The notes beneath the pieces are model-generated. The model worked only from the letters and a program-made list of their open reading frames with translations, did no database searches and was not told where the DNA came from. A program made the position numbers and the translations under genes. A DNA stretch of 64,000 nt from Brachyspira innocens ATCC 29796 (GTDB lineage Bacteria; Spirochaetota; Brachyspiria; Brachyspirales; Brachyspiraceae): the NCBI RefSeq assembly GCF_000384655.1, contig NZ_ARQI01000125.1, positions 24,654-88,653 of the forward strand, in the 5' to 3' direction. This document shows positions 36,935 to 45,689 of the stretch, piece by piece; the first letter of the stretch is position 1, and each line of letters starts with the position of its first letter.

Positions 36935-38887
36935 TTAGTTTCTTAATTTAAAATATTCTATAACTTTAATAAGTTCATTAGCTTCACTTAGCAGTGATTG
37001 TGAAGCTGCAGTTGCTTCTTCCACTAAAGCAGCATTTTTTTGAACAGCACTGTCCATATTGCTGATTGCAATATTAACCTGATCTATCCCTCTTTCCTGT
37101 TCCTGTGCTGCCGTATTTATTTTATCCATTACCATAGAAGCATTATCCATCTTCTGCAAAATATCATTAAACATTTCTTTTGATTCTTGTACGCTTTTAG
37201 CAGCCAGATTAGCTTTATCATTACTGTCTGTTATCAAAGCTGTAATATTTTTTACAGATTCCTGAGTATTTTGTGCTAAGTTTCTTACCTCGCTTGCCAC
37301 AACTGCAAATCCTTTACCTTGATCTCCAGCTCTTGCTGCCTCCACTGAAGCATTAAGGGCAAGTATGTTTGTTTGAAAAGCTATATTTTCTATAAGTTTT
37401 GTAATGTCCATTATTTTAGTACTTGCTTCATGTACATCATTCATTTTATTAACGCTTTCTTCTATTATAAGCCCCGTATTATTCAAAGCATCTTTAGCAT
37501 CAGTTACCATGTTTGTACTTTCTGCTACACTCTCTGCAGATTCTTTTATTGCACTAGCCATTTCATTCATAGAGGCAGCAGTTTCTTCCAAACTTGAGGC
37601 TTGTGATTCGGTTCTTTGGGATAAATCATTGTTACCCGCCAAAACCTGATTTGCAGCAGTGGAAACTTGCTCTGCAGAGCGTTTTACAGTTGTAACCACC
37701 TTATTTAAATTATTTAAAATATTTTCACAGCTTTTAGCTATATCTCCCCATTCATCATTCATATTTAAAAAATCATTATTTATATGGAAAGATATATCAC
37801 CGTTTGAAATTTTTAGCAGAGATTTAGATAATCTCACTATTATACTTGTAACTTTATGTTTTAGAATAATAGGTACTATAATAGATGCTATTACTATAAT
37901 TATTAACGATATAATTATCATAACATTTCTCATCATATCACTGTCTTTAAATATATCGCTGTTAGCAGCCATTATTTCAAGTATCCAATACTGACCTTCT
38001 GCAATTTCTAAAGGAATAAAGTAGTATGTAGCATAGCCTTTATAATATGTTGTATAATCCTCAAATGATATAGTTTGTCCTTTTGATAAGGTTTCAAATA
38101 CATTATGATCTTTATATTTGGGGTATATATCGTACATATTTTTTCCTAAATTTTCTGTACTTCCCATATCATACATTAAATTTCCGTAGTGATCAAACAG
38201 TAAGCCTTCAGAGTGTTCAAAAGGCTGTATATTCTTCATAGTTTCATTTAATGTCTCTATTTTTATATCAGCAGTTATAACACCTATAGGCTTATTTTGG
38301 TACATTATTGGTATAGCCCAAGTATACATTGATACTATATCATTATTACCAAGATTAAATTCATATATGCCAGATAAATATTCTTTTCTTTTTGCTATAG
38401 GTTCATTATAGTAGTCGGCATCTATTTCATCTCTGCTCATAGATCTTTCTGTTACAGCATTAGCTGATGACCTTGATATATAGTATGTCTGCTGTCCTTT
38501 AGTTAGAGGATAATCATTAGTATAATTAGCATCATTTCCTATAGCATTAGGTTCTAGAGCTATCATAACTCCTATTACAGTATTTGGAAGTATATTAAAG
38601 AAATTTTTTGTTACACTTTCATATGTTTTTCTGTCTGTAACACCTGAATTGTACATATTTTCTAATGTATATTTAAGTCCAGTTATTTGATATAAGTCTT
38701 CTTTTACAACAGCACTTAATTGATTTCCTTCTCCTTTAGCAACCTCTTCTAAAATTTTGTAAGATAATTTTTCGCTGATATTCTGTACATAAATAATATT
38801 GATTATATTTGATATAGCTATCATTATTAATAGCGGTATCAATATAACCAAACTAATCTTGACTTGTAAACTCACTTTCTTAAACAT
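36935..38887 (-). CDS. Methyl-accepting chemotaxis protein (first full copy)
   Basis: The 650-residue receptor has TM1 (about 10-32), a double-Cache-like periplasmic sensor (about 35-310), TM2 (about 318-340), HAMP (about 340-395) and a complete signalling domain. The signalling domain has the conserved tip [23 protein letters not shown] and [16 protein letters not shown]. Methylation-helix glutamine/glutamate runs such as [17 protein letters not shown] flank it. It signals through CheA/CheW to the periplasmic flagella. AAGG precedes the ATG. It is 21 bp downstream of a close paralogue. Confidence 0.92.
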   Translation of the reverse strand: MFKKVSLQVKISLVILIPLLIMIAISNIINIIYVQNISEKLSYKILEEVAKGEGNQLSAVVKEDLYQITGLKYTLENMYNSGVTDRKTYESVTKNFFNILPNTVIGVMIALEPNAIGNDANYTNDYPLTKGQQTYYISRSSANAVTERSMSRDEIDADYYNEPIAKRKEYLSGIYEFNLGNNDIVSMYTWAIPIMYQNKPIGVITADIKIETLNETMKNIQPFEHSEGLLFDHYGNLMYDMGSTENLGKNMYDIYPKYKDHNVFETLSKGQTISFEDYTTYYKGYATYYFIPLEIAEGQYWILEIMAANSDIFKDSDMMRNVMIIISLIIIVIASIIVPIILKHKVTSIIVRLSKSLLKISNGDISFHINNDFLNMNDEWGDIAKSCENILNNLNKVVTTVKRSAEQVSTAANQVLAGNNDLSQRTESQASSLEETAASMNEMASAIKESAESVAESTNMVTDAKDALNNTGLIIEESVNKMNDVHEASTKIMDITKLIENIAFQTNILALNASVEAARAGDQGKGFAVVASEVRNLAQNTQESVKNITALITDSNDKANLAAKSVQESKEMFNDILQKMDNASMVMDKINTAAQEQERGIDQVNIAISNMDSAVQKNAALVEEATAASQSLLSEANELIKVIEYFKLRN

Positions 38888-38908
38888 AATATAAACCTTT
38901 TATCCTTA

Positions 38909-40858
38909 TTAATTTTTTAATTTAAAATATTCTATAGTTTTTATTAATTCATTAGCTTCGCTTAGTAAAGACTCGGATGCAGATGTAGCTTCGGATACTA
39001 AAGCAGCATTTTTTTGAACAGCACTGTCCATATTGCTGATTGCAATATTAACCTGATCTATTCCTCTTTCCTGCTCCTGTGATGCTGTATTTATTTTATC
39101 CATTACCATAGAAGCATTATCCATTTTTTCTAATATTTCGCTGAATATTTCCTGAGATTCCTGTACACTATTTGCAGCTAATTTTATTTTGTCATTACTG
39201 TCTGTTATTAGAGAAGTAATACTTTTTACAGATTCCTGAGTATTTTGTGCTAGGTTTCTTATTTCGCTTGCAACAACTGCAAAACCTCTTCCCTGATCTC
39301 CAGCTCTTGCAGCCTCAACTGATGCATTAAGTGCAAGTATATTAGTTTGAAATGCAATATTTTCTATAAGTTTTGTAATGTCCATTATTTTAGTGCTTGC
39401 CTCATAAACATCATTCATTTTATTTACGCTGTCTTCTATTATATCTCCAGCCTTATTTATATATTCTTTTGCATCAGTTACCATACTTGTACTTTGTGCA
39501 ACTCCTTCTGCTGACTCTTTTATTGCACTGGCCATTTCATTCATAGAAGCAGCAGTCTCTTCCAAACTTGAAGCCTGAGATTCTGTTCTGTCGGATAAAT
39601 CAGTGTTTCCTGTTAGCACTTCATTTGCAGCAGTAGAAACTTGTTCAGCAGAATGTTTTACTGTTGATACTACCTTGTTTAAATTATTCAAAATATTTTC
39701 GCAGCTTTTAGCTATTTCGCCCCATTCATCATTCATATTTAAAAATTTATTTCCTATATGGAAAGATATATCTTCGCTCGATATTTTATGCATATCTTTG
39801 GACAAACCTATTATCATACTTGTTACTTTTCTTTTGATTATAATAGGAACTATTACAGCACTTATAATTACTATTAATGCAGATATCATAATCATAATAT
39901 TTCTTATTGTATTGCTGTCTCTTAATATAACATCATTAGGAGCAGTTAGTTTAAATCCCCAATATCTTCCTTTAGACATTTCTAAAGGTGTAAATGAGTA
40001 TGTATAATATTTTTTTAATGTTCCGCTGAAATTTTCAAATATTAGACTTTCTCCGCTTTTTATCTTATTATAAACATCATGCTCTTTATAATAAGGATAT
40101 ATACTGTCTAATGATTTATATATATAGTTCACATCGTCACTATCATATACTATATTGCCAGAATTATCAAATAGTGTAACAGTTGTACCTTCAAATGTTT
40201 TTATTTTAGAAAGCAAATCATTAACAGAATTGGCCAGTACATCTAAGCCTATGATACCGATAACCTTATTGCTGTTATTTTTAATAGGTATTGCCCAAGT
40301 ATACAAAATATTTCCAGAAGAAGATTTATATATATCTGTAATATATATATCTGATGTCTTTAAAGCATTTACATAATATTCATTTTGAAATATTGATGCA
40401 TCTGAATATGATTCGAGCATACTTGTACCGCTTCCTCTTGAGACATTATAGTTGAATCGTCCGTTTGCTTTTGAGTATTTAGGAGAATTAGTATAGTTAG
40501 AATCATTATCTAATATATTCGGCTCAAATGCTATATGTATAGAATTAATTCTTTGAGAAAGTTTGGTAAAGAAATTGTATACGGTTGTTTCATAAAAAGT
40601 CCTGTTCGTCATTCCGTCGCTGTAAAAACCTTCTATTACTTTTCCAAGTCCTATTGTGTAATAGAGATCATCTTCCATAAATGATTGCAATGTAGCTGTT
40701 TCTCCTTTAGAACTTTCCTCCAAAATTTTGTATGATAGTTTTTTACTTGCTTCTTTTACATAAATAACATTAATAGTGTTTGAAATGATAAGCATAATTA
40801 GCAAAGGTATTAATATTGATAAGCTAATTTTTATTTGGAGACTAAATTTTTTAATCAT
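38909..40858 (-). CDS. Methyl-accepting chemotaxis protein (second full copy)
   Basis: The 649-residue paralogue of the preceding receptor has the same order of TM1, Cache-like sensor, TM2, HAMP and signalling domain. The cytoplasmic half is nearly the same ([39 protein letters not shown]). The sensor domain is clearly diverged (for example [18 protein letters not shown] instead of [16 protein letters not shown]). This suggests duplication followed by ligand change. It is the first gene of a minus-strand run of three receptors and the OppA-like lipoprotein, with gaps of 21, 80 and 83 bp. Confidence 0.92.
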   Translation of the reverse strand: MIKKFSLQIKISLSILIPLLIMLIISNTINVIYVKEASKKLSYKILEESSKGETATLQSFMEDDLYYTIGLGKVIEGFYSDGMTNRTFYETTVYNFFTKLSQRINSIHIAFEPNILDNDSNYTNSPKYSKANGRFNYNVSRGSGTSMLESYSDASIFQNEYYVNALKTSDIYITDIYKSSSGNILYTWAIPIKNNSNKVIGIIGLDVLANSVNDLLSKIKTFEGTTVTLFDNSGNIVYDSDDVNYIYKSLDSIYPYYKEHDVYNKIKSGESLIFENFSGTLKKYYTYSFTPLEMSKGRYWGFKLTAPNDVILRDSNTIRNIMIMISALIVIISAVIVPIIIKRKVTSMIIGLSKDMHKISSEDISFHIGNKFLNMNDEWGEIAKSCENILNNLNKVVSTVKHSAEQVSTAANEVLTGNTDLSDRTESQASSLEETAASMNEMASAIKESAEGVAQSTSMVTDAKEYINKAGDIIEDSVNKMNDVYEASTKIMDITKLIENIAFQTNILALNASVEAARAGDQGRGFAVVASEIRNLAQNTQESVKSITSLITDSNDKIKLAANSVQESQEIFSEILEKMDNASMVMDKINTASQEQERGIDQVNIAISNMDSAVQKNAALVSEATSASESLLSEANELIKTIEYFKLKN

Positions 40859-41360
40859 AATAAAAATCCTAATATGTAATTGAAAACATTATATATAATT
40901 TATTTACATATTTCAATAATAGATATAATTTTATTTTGTTTAAGTGCTATAGATGTTGCCCCATTTTAGTGAAAAAATATGTGTTCCATATAATTTAGAT
41001 TATCATAAATAAATAAAACATATACAGCAATATAATGCAAATTATAAAAAGATAATGAAACTAAAAAATAGAAAAGTGAGAGTTATAAAATTTAATATTA
41101 TATATTATTAGGAAAAACAAATTATAAAAACATCTTATGTGTATATAAAAATATGTAATAAAAGCTAAAAATATACTAAAAATTTTTAAGTTTATCAAAT
41201 TTAGTTTAAAATATAACCTTTCACTTATTCAGATAATACCTACTAACAGTACTTACTGCAATTGTCAAAAAGCGTACACATACAAGTAGGCAATCCTAGC
41301 AAATATTAGAATTGAAAAATATAAATTTGAGAAATTTTAATATTTTTTATAATACAAAAG
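40859..41360. other. Intergenic stretch with a degenerate family-B end
   Basis: This AT-rich stretch has no credible ORF. At 41173-41203 it holds a left-end-like sequence (TATACTAAAAATTTTTAAG then TTTATCAAA), the reverse complement of the 10322 and 10562 ends. The segment to about 41310 contains AACAGTACTTACTG, which echoes CAGTAAGTACTG-like sequence at 10262-10278. No partner end was found. The remainder shows nothing I can name. Confidence 0.4.
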
Positions 41361-41463
41361 AGTGTCAGAATTTGTCATACCTTAAGATTATAATTAAATT
41401 AAAAATTTAAAAGTACATAATCTTATGGAAAAATTAAACAGACAAAATAAAAAATATATTATA
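41361..41463 (+). repeat. Direct repeat: duplicated 5' region, copy 1
   Basis: About 103 bp, starting AGTGTCAGAATTTGTCATAC and running into the first 13 codons of a gene, recur at 42102-42204 with about ten differences. Both copies contain TGTCA twice at a 10-bp spacing. The ribosome-binding site AAAAGGACAT of the second copy is AAAAGTACAT here. Confidence 0.75.
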
Positions 41464-41490
41464 AAATATAAATATGTAAAAGGAGAATAA
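41425..41490 (+). pseudogene. Truncated duplicate of the 42166 gene's N-terminus
   Basis: This 21-codon frame begins MEKLNRQNKKYII, matching MEELNRQNKKYII of the gene at 42166, then diverges and stops at TAA 41488. The stop lies one base before the ATG of the next gene, whose AAGGAG site lies inside this frame. It looks like the stump of a paralogue whose body was replaced. It could still work as a short upstream ORF coupling translation into the following gene. Confidence 0.6.
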
Positions 41491-41491
41491 T

Positions 41492-41755
41492 ATGGGAATA
41501 TTCAAAAAATTATTTGAAAAGTTTGATGGTGTGATGATAAGTGATAATTTAGCTGATTTTGATAGTAATAATGATATTGGGTATGATAAAAATAAACGTA
41601 AAAAATTAGAATTCCTTAGAAGTGAAAGAGAGTATTACAAAATTGAACTCGAAAAAGAAAAAAATAAACCTAAAAAATCGCTGATTCGTATCTGGGATTT
41701 AGAATGTAAATTAGATGAAATTGAAGATCTCATAATTAAAGAACTTAAAAAATAA
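41492..41755 (+). CDS. Small charged protein of unknown function
   Basis: The 87-residue product starts MGIFKKLFEKFDGVMISDN and has a Lys/Glu-rich helix over about residues 33-87, likely a coiled coil. It has an AAGGAG six bases before the ATG, partly inside the upstream stump frame. I recognise no family. It lies between two copies of a duplicated 5' region and just upstream of a mobile element, an accessory context. Confidence 0.55.
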   Translation: MGIFKKLFEKFDGVMISDNLADFDSNNDIGYDKNKRKKLEFLRSEREYYKIELEKEKNKPKKSLIRIWDLECKLDEIEDLIIKELKK

Positions 41756-41787
41756 TTCGATTTTATAAAAAAAGAGAATAAATATAT

Positions 41788-42035
41788 TAGTCTTGTTTCA
41801 AAACTACTTGATAAACAGTTATTTAAGTTCGTTATTTTATACTAAATTTAATAATATAAGTTGTTAATTTAGTAAATGATTTATATGTTGTATAGATTAT
41901 TTACTCGAGTATAAAAAATGCAGTTCTTTTGGTTCTTTTATACCAATAAAAGAACTGGGGTTTGGGGCAAAGCCCCACTTATAAAAAACTAAAAACAGTA
42001 TTATTATCTATTAATTTAGTTTTGAAACAAGTATA
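41788..42035. mobile_element. Family-A short inverted-repeat element, copy 2
   Basis: The ends TAGTCTTGTTTCAAAACT (41788-41805) and AGTTTTGAAACAAGTATA (42018-42035) are inverted repeats matching at 16 of 18 positions. The element is 248 bp. Its 64-bp core at 41914-41977 is identical, base for base, to that of copy 1 at 27615-27678, although the AT-rich arms between ends and core have diverged. There is no ORF. Together with the repeat at 42102 it accounts for most of the 410-bp gap between the two neighbouring genes. Confidence 0.75.
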
Positions 42036-42101
42036 GTATATTAAAAATGTATCATTATTTAAATGTTAATTAATTTTGTTTATTTAATTTGTATGCAAAA
42101 A

Positions 42102-42204
42102 AGTGTCAGAATTTGTCATACCTTCAAATTATAATTAAATTAAAAATTTAAAAGGACATAGATCTATGGAAGAATTAAACAGACAAAATAAAAAATATAT
42201 TATA
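42102..42204 (+). repeat. Direct repeat: 5' region, copy 2 (intact gene)
   Basis: This is the partner of the repeat at 41361. It covers the upstream region and first 13 codons of the 42166 gene and has a better ribosome-binding site (AAAAGGAC). Confidence 0.75.
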
Positions 42205-43350
42205 CAAGATAAAAACGATTACTATTATAGCAAACATTCATTAAATTATTTTTTAAAAGAACTTGATAAACTTATAGAGAAAAATAATATAGAAATAGAA
42301 GAAGCAGATAAACTCATAATAAATGATCATCATAATTGTTCAGTATATACTTTTATAAGAGTATTAGAAAAATATTTAATAAGAATTAACTTTGAACAGT
42401 TTGTGCATCCAGACCAAGAAATACAAAAAGACTTATTGGGCTGGGATTATAAATGTTTATTAGAGAAGGATAAATTTCCAGAGATTTATGAGAAGTATCA
42501 TAATGATAAATTTCCTATACTAGATGATGAGTTTTCAGAATTGTACGTATATGCAGAGCCTAGCGAAGAAAATGATTTTATTGGAGGCTATGGACTTTTA
42601 TATCCTTCTTGGTATTATGAATATGATAACGGAGAGTACAGATATTTTATAGAAAAAGAAAGAAAGGAGTATGATGAAGAAGATAAAAAAGAAATGATTT
42701 CTGAAAAGTATATAAAGAATGGATATATATATTTTGAAACTAAAGAATTGGTTGATGAGTTTTTTGAAAGCGGAGAAGTTGATTCAAGAAGATGGAATAT
42801 GGAATGGGGAAGCGAAAATAAGAATGAAGCAATGAAGTATTTTGATGAAAGACTTGATAAATATTTTGATGATGAGTACCAAAGAGAATTGGATAAATAC
42901 AATATCACAGATAAAGATGACTGTATGAAAAGTTATATTATATACGATGAAGAAGATATTGATTATTATTTTGAAAATAGAGATTTATTTTCATTTCCTT
43001 TTTTCATAACAGAATACAATGAATTATTTGAACATTTTTATAAAAAACTTATGAAAGACAGAGAAGAAGTTAATAATTCTATAAATGATGACATAAAAGA
43101 GAAATGCGACAGGCTTTTATATGATTATATGTTAGGATACAGTCCTAATCATAGATTTGCTCCTAATAAGGCCTTTTATGTATTAAAAGAATATATCAAA
43201 GAAAATTACAAAGATAATTCCAAAGATAATTCCAAAGAGTATATTGATTTGGCTTTAAGGTATATTATGAATTATACAAGGTATTTAGATAGGGATAAAC
43301 TTATAAAAAGATATTATAAAGGTGATAAGAGATTTTTATATAAGCTGTAA
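42166..43350 (+). CDS. Acidic protein of unknown function
   Basis: The 394-residue protein is very rich in Glu, Asp, Tyr and Lys and has no signal peptide or membrane segment. It contains GLLYPSWYYEYDNGEYRYF (about 145-163), a helix DERLDKYFDDEYQRELDKY (about 227-245), and a small tandem repeat KDNSKDNSKEYID near the end. I recognise no family. Its first 13 codons and upstream DNA are duplicated at 41361. The TPR gene lies about 95 bp downstream on the same strand. Confidence 0.65.
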   Translation: MEELNRQNKKYIIQDKNDYYYSKHSLNYFLKELDKLIEKNNIEIEEADKLIINDHHNCSVYTFIRVLEKYLIRINFEQFVHPDQEIQKDLLGWDYKCLLEKDKFPEIYEKYHNDKFPILDDEFSELYVYAEPSEENDFIGGYGLLYPSWYYEYDNGEYRYFIEKERKEYDEEDKKEMISEKYIKNGYIYFETKELVDEFFESGEVDSRRWNMEWGSENKNEAMKYFDERLDKYFDDEYQRELDKYNITDKDDCMKSYIIYDEEDIDYYFENRDLFSFPFFITEYNELFEHFYKKLMKDREEVNNSINDDIKEKCDRLLYDYMLGYSPNHRFAPNKAFYVLKEYIKENYKDNSKDNSKEYIDLALRYIMNYTRYLDRDKLIKRYYKGDKRFLYKL

Positions 43351-43444
43351 TTATTTATACTGATTTATTATTTAAAAACCTGCCGTGAAGCCGTTTTTTG
43401 TACCTCTATATAATTAAAAATAATAAAAATATAGGAGCTACACT

Positions 43445-45544
43445 ATAAAAAAATCATACACTTTAGAAGAAATCGAAAATATAATAAACAAAGAGTGTTC
43501 TTATGAATCCGATGAATTTGATAATCAATCAGATAATAATGAAAATAAGGAAAATGATGAAGATTATCAAAATAATGATGAGAATGATAATGAAAATATA
43601 ATTGATAAAGTTATAGAAGTATTAAAAGAGTATATTAAAAAAGATAAAAATAATACAAAAGCTTTAACTTTATTAGGAAGAGCATATTATTCTAATAGAG
43701 ATAATAAAAAAGCAGAAAAGCTATTTAAAAAAGTTTTGTTAATAAACCCTAATGATGATAAAACATTATACTATACAGCGATCAATTATCTATATAATTT
43801 TAGAGGAAATGAAAAATATAATGACGCATTAAAACTTATTAAAAAAGCTATAGAATTAAATGAAAATGATTCAGCATATTGGCATCTTTTAGGATATATT
43901 AATCGGGAAAATAAAAATTATTATGCGGCAATAGAGTATGCTGAAAAAGCAGTTAAGTTAAATAAAAGCTATGTTGTTGATGATGGTAATTATATGGAAT
44001 ATTATCTTACTGTGATAGGAGAATCATATTTTAAATTGGGTAAATATGATGAAGCAATAGATATATTCAAAGAAATAATAAAACTTCCTCGTCATGATCA
44101 AAGCGATTTTATGTATTTAAGATTATCATATTTTGAGAAAAAAGAATATGATAAGGCAATAGAAAATTATGAGAATGTATTAGAAATTCATCCTTCTTGT
44201 GATTATATAGAAAATACCAGTGCAATAAATGCATTAGCTAAATCTTATATGGCTTTAGGAGAGTATCAGAAAGGTATTAATGCATATAAAGAATATATTA
44301 AAAAACATGAATGGCGTTGGATAAGATATTTATATAAGAAAGAGATTGAAGACTATAAATATTTAATAGAAGCATTTAATCAGCTTATAGAAGAAGAGCC
44401 TAATAATTTTGAATATTATGACGGATTAGAAACTATATATTCTTATGATTTGAATATATGTGATAAAGGAGCTAATGTACTTGAGAAATATTTACTAAAT
44501 AATACTGATAATATTAACTATCAAGTTTATAAAACTTTGGCTCATTTATATGAAAATATTTACAGATATGATAAAGCTATTGAAATGTATAATAAACTTA
44601 TAGAAATTAATCATTTTGACAATTATGATTATTGTCGTTTAGCTGATATTTATAAAAAAATTAAAAATTATGATAAGGCTTTGGAGATGTATGAAGAAAA
44701 TACTTACAGTAATATAATAAAATTATTAGATTTGTATGAAAAACTTTCAAAACATGAGAAAAGAAATTTACTTATTAATGAGTCTATTAATTATTATACT
44801 AATAATAATGATTATAAAAAATTATCTGATTTATATATGCATATAGGCGAAAAATATAAGGCTATTGAATATTATAAAAAATATATTAGTTTAGATGATA
44901 ATAAAAATGATGGATATAATTTTGCAAATATTGCAGAAATTTATGAAAGTTTAGGAGAAAAGGAAAATGCAGAAGAATATTATAAAAAAGCAATAGAGAT
45001 TTATAAAAATGAAAAAGATAAAAATTATTGGGATTTAGATATGATAGGTGATTTATATAATTCTATAGGTAATAAAAACAAAGCTATTGAAGCATATAAA
45101 AAAGCCATAAAACTTGAAATAAAAAGTTCTAATAATATGTACAGAAGGGAAAATATATGGGAGAGAGAAAAGTTTAAAGGTTTTTATTCAAAAGGGATAG
45201 GTGATTTATATGTAAAAATAGGCAATAAAAATAAGGCATTAAAATCTTATAAACATGCCGTTTCATTAGATCCTAATCGTGAAGAGTATTATGTTTCTAT
45301 TGCTGAAGTTTATGATGGTATGAATGAAAAAGACTTGGCAAAAGAATATTATCAAAAGGCTATAGATATTAATAAAAAATATTTTGAAGATCGTCCATAC
45401 AGATGTGATATTCTAAAATATATTGCTGAATTATATTTAAAAATTGATGATAAAGAAAATGCTAAAGAATGCTATAGAAAAATTTTAGAGATTAACCCTT
45501 ATGATGATGATGCAGCAGATTATTTAAAAAACTTGAATGATTGA
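43445..45544 (+). CDS. TPR-repeat protein with no canonical start codon at its natural N-terminus
   Basis: The protein is built of about 15 tetratricopeptide repeats, for example AYWHLLGYINRENKNYYAAI and AAEYYKKAIEI-type units. It is a scaffold for protein contacts with unknown partner. The frame is open from 43427, and AGGAG at 43433-43437 sits correctly before ATAAAAAAATCATACACT, i.e. I/M-K-K-S-Y-T-L-E-E. That is a typical gene start with ATA for ATG (699 codons). The next TTG (43736) would cut through the first repeat, and no ATG, GTG or TTG lies between. An Asn/Asp/Glu-rich stretch (about 25-55) precedes the repeats. Confidence 0.65.
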   Translation: MKKSYTLEEIENIINKECSYESDEFDNQSDNNENKENDEDYQNNDENDNENIIDKVIEVLKEYIKKDKNNTKALTLLGRAYYSNRDNKKAEKLFKKVLLINPNDDKTLYYTAINYLYNFRGNEKYNDALKLIKKAIELNENDSAYWHLLGYINRENKNYYAAIEYAEKAVKLNKSYVVDDGNYMEYYLTVIGESYFKLGKYDEAIDIFKEIIKLPRHDQSDFMYLRLSYFEKKEYDKAIENYENVLEIHPSCDYIENTSAINALAKSYMALGEYQKGINAYKEYIKKHEWRWIRYLYKKEIEDYKYLIEAFNQLIEEEPNNFEYYDGLETIYSYDLNICDKGANVLEKYLLNNTDNINYQVYKTLAHLYENIYRYDKAIEMYNKLIEINHFDNYDYCRLADIYKKIKNYDKALEMYEENTYSNIIKLLDLYEKLSKHEKRNLLINESINYYTNNNDYKKLSDLYMHIGEKYKAIEYYKKYISLDDNKNDGYNFANIAEIYESLGEKENAEEYYKKAIEIYKNEKDKNYWDLDMIGDLYNSIGNKNKAIEAYKKAIKLEIKSSNNMYRRENIWEREKFKGFYSKGIGDLYVKIGNKNKALKSYKHAVSLDPNREEYYVSIAEVYDGMNEKDLAKEYYQKAIDINKKYFEDRPYRCDILKYIAELYLKIDDKENAKECYRKILEINPYDDDAADYLKNLND

Positions 45545-45689
45545 TACAAAATATTTTGACAATTATTATTTATATTAGTATAATTATAAACTATATTAAA
45601 GTATTGCTTGTTAATTTTTTAATGAGTAATACTTTATAATTTTGATTTTTATTAAAATGATAATAAATAATAGTAAAGGAAATAGTAAA

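Noticed and set aside
41389..41394. TTGTCA...TATAAT in the duplicated 5' region as a promoter
   Set aside because: The two boxes are only 11 bp apart, too close for a sigma-70 promoter. The duplicated TGTCA words may still be regulatory, but I see no consensus promoter there.
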